Below are positions 62,926-64,000 of a stretch of DNA of 64,000 nt, piece after piece (position 1 is the first letter of the stretch; each line of letters starts with the position of its first letter). The stretch is taken from the NCBI RefSeq assembly GCF_900187385.1, contig NZ_FYEY01000001.1, positions 6,138,001-6,202,000 on the forward strand, given 5' to 3'. The DNA is from Streptomyces sp. 2114.4 (GTDB lineage: Bacteria > Actinomycetota > Actinomycetes > Streptomycetales > Streptomycetaceae). A program made the translations under genes and the position numbers. Under the pieces are notes generated by a model, which worked only from the letters and a program-made list of their open reading frames with translations, was not told the DNA's origin and ran no database searches.

Positions 62926-63930
62926 ATGGCGATAGACCTCACCGGCCGCCACTTCCTCAAGGAGCTGGACTTCAGCGCCGAGGAATTCTGCCGACTGATC
63001 GACCTGGCGGCCGAGCTGAAAGCGGCCAAGCGCGCCGGTACCGAGGTCCCGCGTCTCCAGGGCCGGAACATCGCCCTGATCTTCGAGAAGACCTCCACCC
63101 GGACCCGCTGCGCCTTCGAGGTCGCGGCCGCGGACCAGGGCGCCTCGACCACCTACCTGGACCCGTCCGGTTCGCAGATCGGCCACAAGGAGTCGGTGAA
63201 GGACACCGCCCGGGTCCTCGGCCGGATGTTCGACGGTATCGAATTCCGCGGGAGCCGCCAGTCCGACGTCGAGGAGCTGGCCGCCTACGCCGGAGTGCCG
63301 GTCTTCAACGGGCTGACCGACGACTGGCACCCGACCCAGATGCTCGCCGATGTGCTCACCATGGTCGAGCACGGCCGTGGCCGCCCCCTGGCCGAGACCG
63401 CCTTCGCCTACCTCGGCGACGCCCGCAACAACATGGGCAACTCCTACCTCGTCACCGGGGCCCTGCTCGGCATGGACGTACGGATCGTCGCGCCCCGGCA
63501 GCTCTGGCCCGAGGAGACGGTGGTCGCCAGTGCACAGGTGCTCGCCGAGACCAGCGGCGCCCGCCTCACGCTCACCGAGGACGTGACCGAGGGGGTGCGC
63601 GGCGCGGACTTCGTGACGACCGACGTCTGGGTCTCCATGGGTGAGCCGAAGGAGGTGTGGGACGAGCGGATCGCGCTGCTCGCCCCCTACGCGGTCACGA
63701 TGGAGGTGCTGCGCGCGACCGGCAAGCCGGAGGTGAAGTTCCTGCACTGTCTGCCCGCGTACCACGACCTCGGTACCGCGGTCGGCCGGGAGATCCACGC
63801 CCGGCACGGGCTGTCGTCGCTGGAGGTCACCGACGAGGTCTTCGAGTCCGCGCACTCCGTCGTCTTCGACGAGGCGGAGAACCGGCTGCACACGATCAAG
63901 GCGGTGCTGGTCGCGACGCTCGGCCGGTAG
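62926..63930 (+). CDS. argF: Ornithine carbamoyltransferase
   Basis: This 334-aa enzyme starts at ATG 62926 with AGGAG eight bases upstream. The carbamoyl-phosphate motif is FEKTSTRTRCAFE. SVKDTARVLGRMFDGIEFRG, NGLTDDWHPTQMLADVLTM, YLGDARNNMGNSYLV and the ornithine/catalytic HCLPAYHD also match the OTC family. It interconverts ornithine plus carbamoyl phosphate and citrulline. Beside arcA it may act catabolically (arcB), but its sequence does not decide between the two roles, and Streptomyces often uses one OTC for both. Confidence 0.94.
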   Translation: MAIDLTGRHFLKELDFSAEEFCRLIDLAAELKAAKRAGTEVPRLQGRNIALIFEKTSTRTRCAFEVAAADQGASTTYLDPSGSQIGHKESVKDTARVLGRMFDGIEFRGSRQSDVEELAAYAGVPVFNGLTDDWHPTQMLADVLTMVEHGRGRPLAETAFAYLGDARNNMGNSYLVTGALLGMDVRIVAPRQLWPEETVVASAQVLAETSGARLTLTEDVTEGVRGADFVTTDVWVSMGEPKEVWDERIALLAPYAVTMEVLRATGKPEVKFLHCLPAYHDLGTAVGREIHARHGLSSLEVTDEVFESAHSVVFDEAENRLHTIKAVLVATLGR

Positions 63931-63975
63931 GGCCGGCCGGCGGGCTACCGGGCGGGGCCGACGCCGGCCGCGGTG

Positions 63976-64000
63976 TCAGCGGCGGCGTGAGCGCTGCAGC
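63976..64000 (-). CDS. Possible 3' end of a convergent gene
   Basis: On the minus strand the last bases read LQRSRRR followed by TGA at 63976-63978, a common Streptomyces C-terminus. Only seven codons are visible, so this is suggestive at best. Bases 63931-63975 are GC-rich with short inverted repeats that could end both transcripts. Confidence 0.25.

Overview
The window is a high-GC actinobacterial chromosome segment, almost certainly Streptomyces. The signs are third-position G/C codon use, many GTG/TTG starts, an rRNA operon with no spacer tRNA, paired SigB-type sigma factors, a SepF-like protein, DUF3159, DUF6458 and DUF6099-type proteins, and a Hen1/Pnkp RNA-repair pair. Most of it reads as core chromosome. 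It is interrupted by accessory stretches rich in broken genes and repeats.

Layout. 0-9 kb: a DUF3159 membrane protein, two TrkA-type potassium-regulatory proteins (ceoB/ceoC type), a membrane-spanning RCK-like protein, a KimA-like potassium importer and an RNA m5U-type methyltransferase; this is mainly a K+ homeostasis block. 9-14.8 kb: tandem rRNA promoters, 16S, 23S, 5S and a strong terminator. 14.8-22.1 kb: an accessory island beside the rRNA operon. It holds an unknown 311-aa protein, two paralogous PD-(D/E)XK nuclease-SF1 helicase (DUF2075-type) fusions, a 42-aa membrane protein, a frameshifted CPBP protease and several gene relics. Both nuclease-helicase genes are preceded by the same nested RNA hairpin, which pairs the ribosome-binding site and the start codon, with compensatory changes between the copies. 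22.3-25.5 kb: a NarL-type two-component system and an orphan type II thioesterase.

26-34 kb: a general-stress block with a PRC-barrel protein, two RsbW-like ATPases, DUF6458, a GH15 glucosidase, a nucleotidyltransferase, two SigB-family sigma factors and CsbD. 34-36.3 kb: a SAM methyltransferase and a YqcI/YcgG (GntA-like) N-hydroxylase, possibly a two-gene small-molecule pathway. 36-45 kb: a membrane protein, a lipoprotein, an ascorbate-type PTS, a DrrAB-like ABC exporter and a DUF2079 protein. 45-47.3 kb: a macrolide-type glycosyltransferase with a TetR regulator.

47.4-51.8 kb: a PLP-dependent decarboxylase and relics lie between an intact corA and a detached 167-bp copy of its 3' end. 52-64 kb: a SepF-like protein, an AAA ATPase with a MazG-like pyrophosphohydrolase, a DUF6099-type protein, an F420-dependent oxidoreductase, Hen1 and Pnkp, arginine deiminase and ornithine carbamoyltransferase. 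Several intergenic gaps here carry tandem or iteron-like repeats.

The best candidate for an undescribed system is the nuclease-helicase pair with its shared start-codon-sequestering leader at 16.6-21.1 kb. All assignments come from reading motifs by eye; no database search was run.
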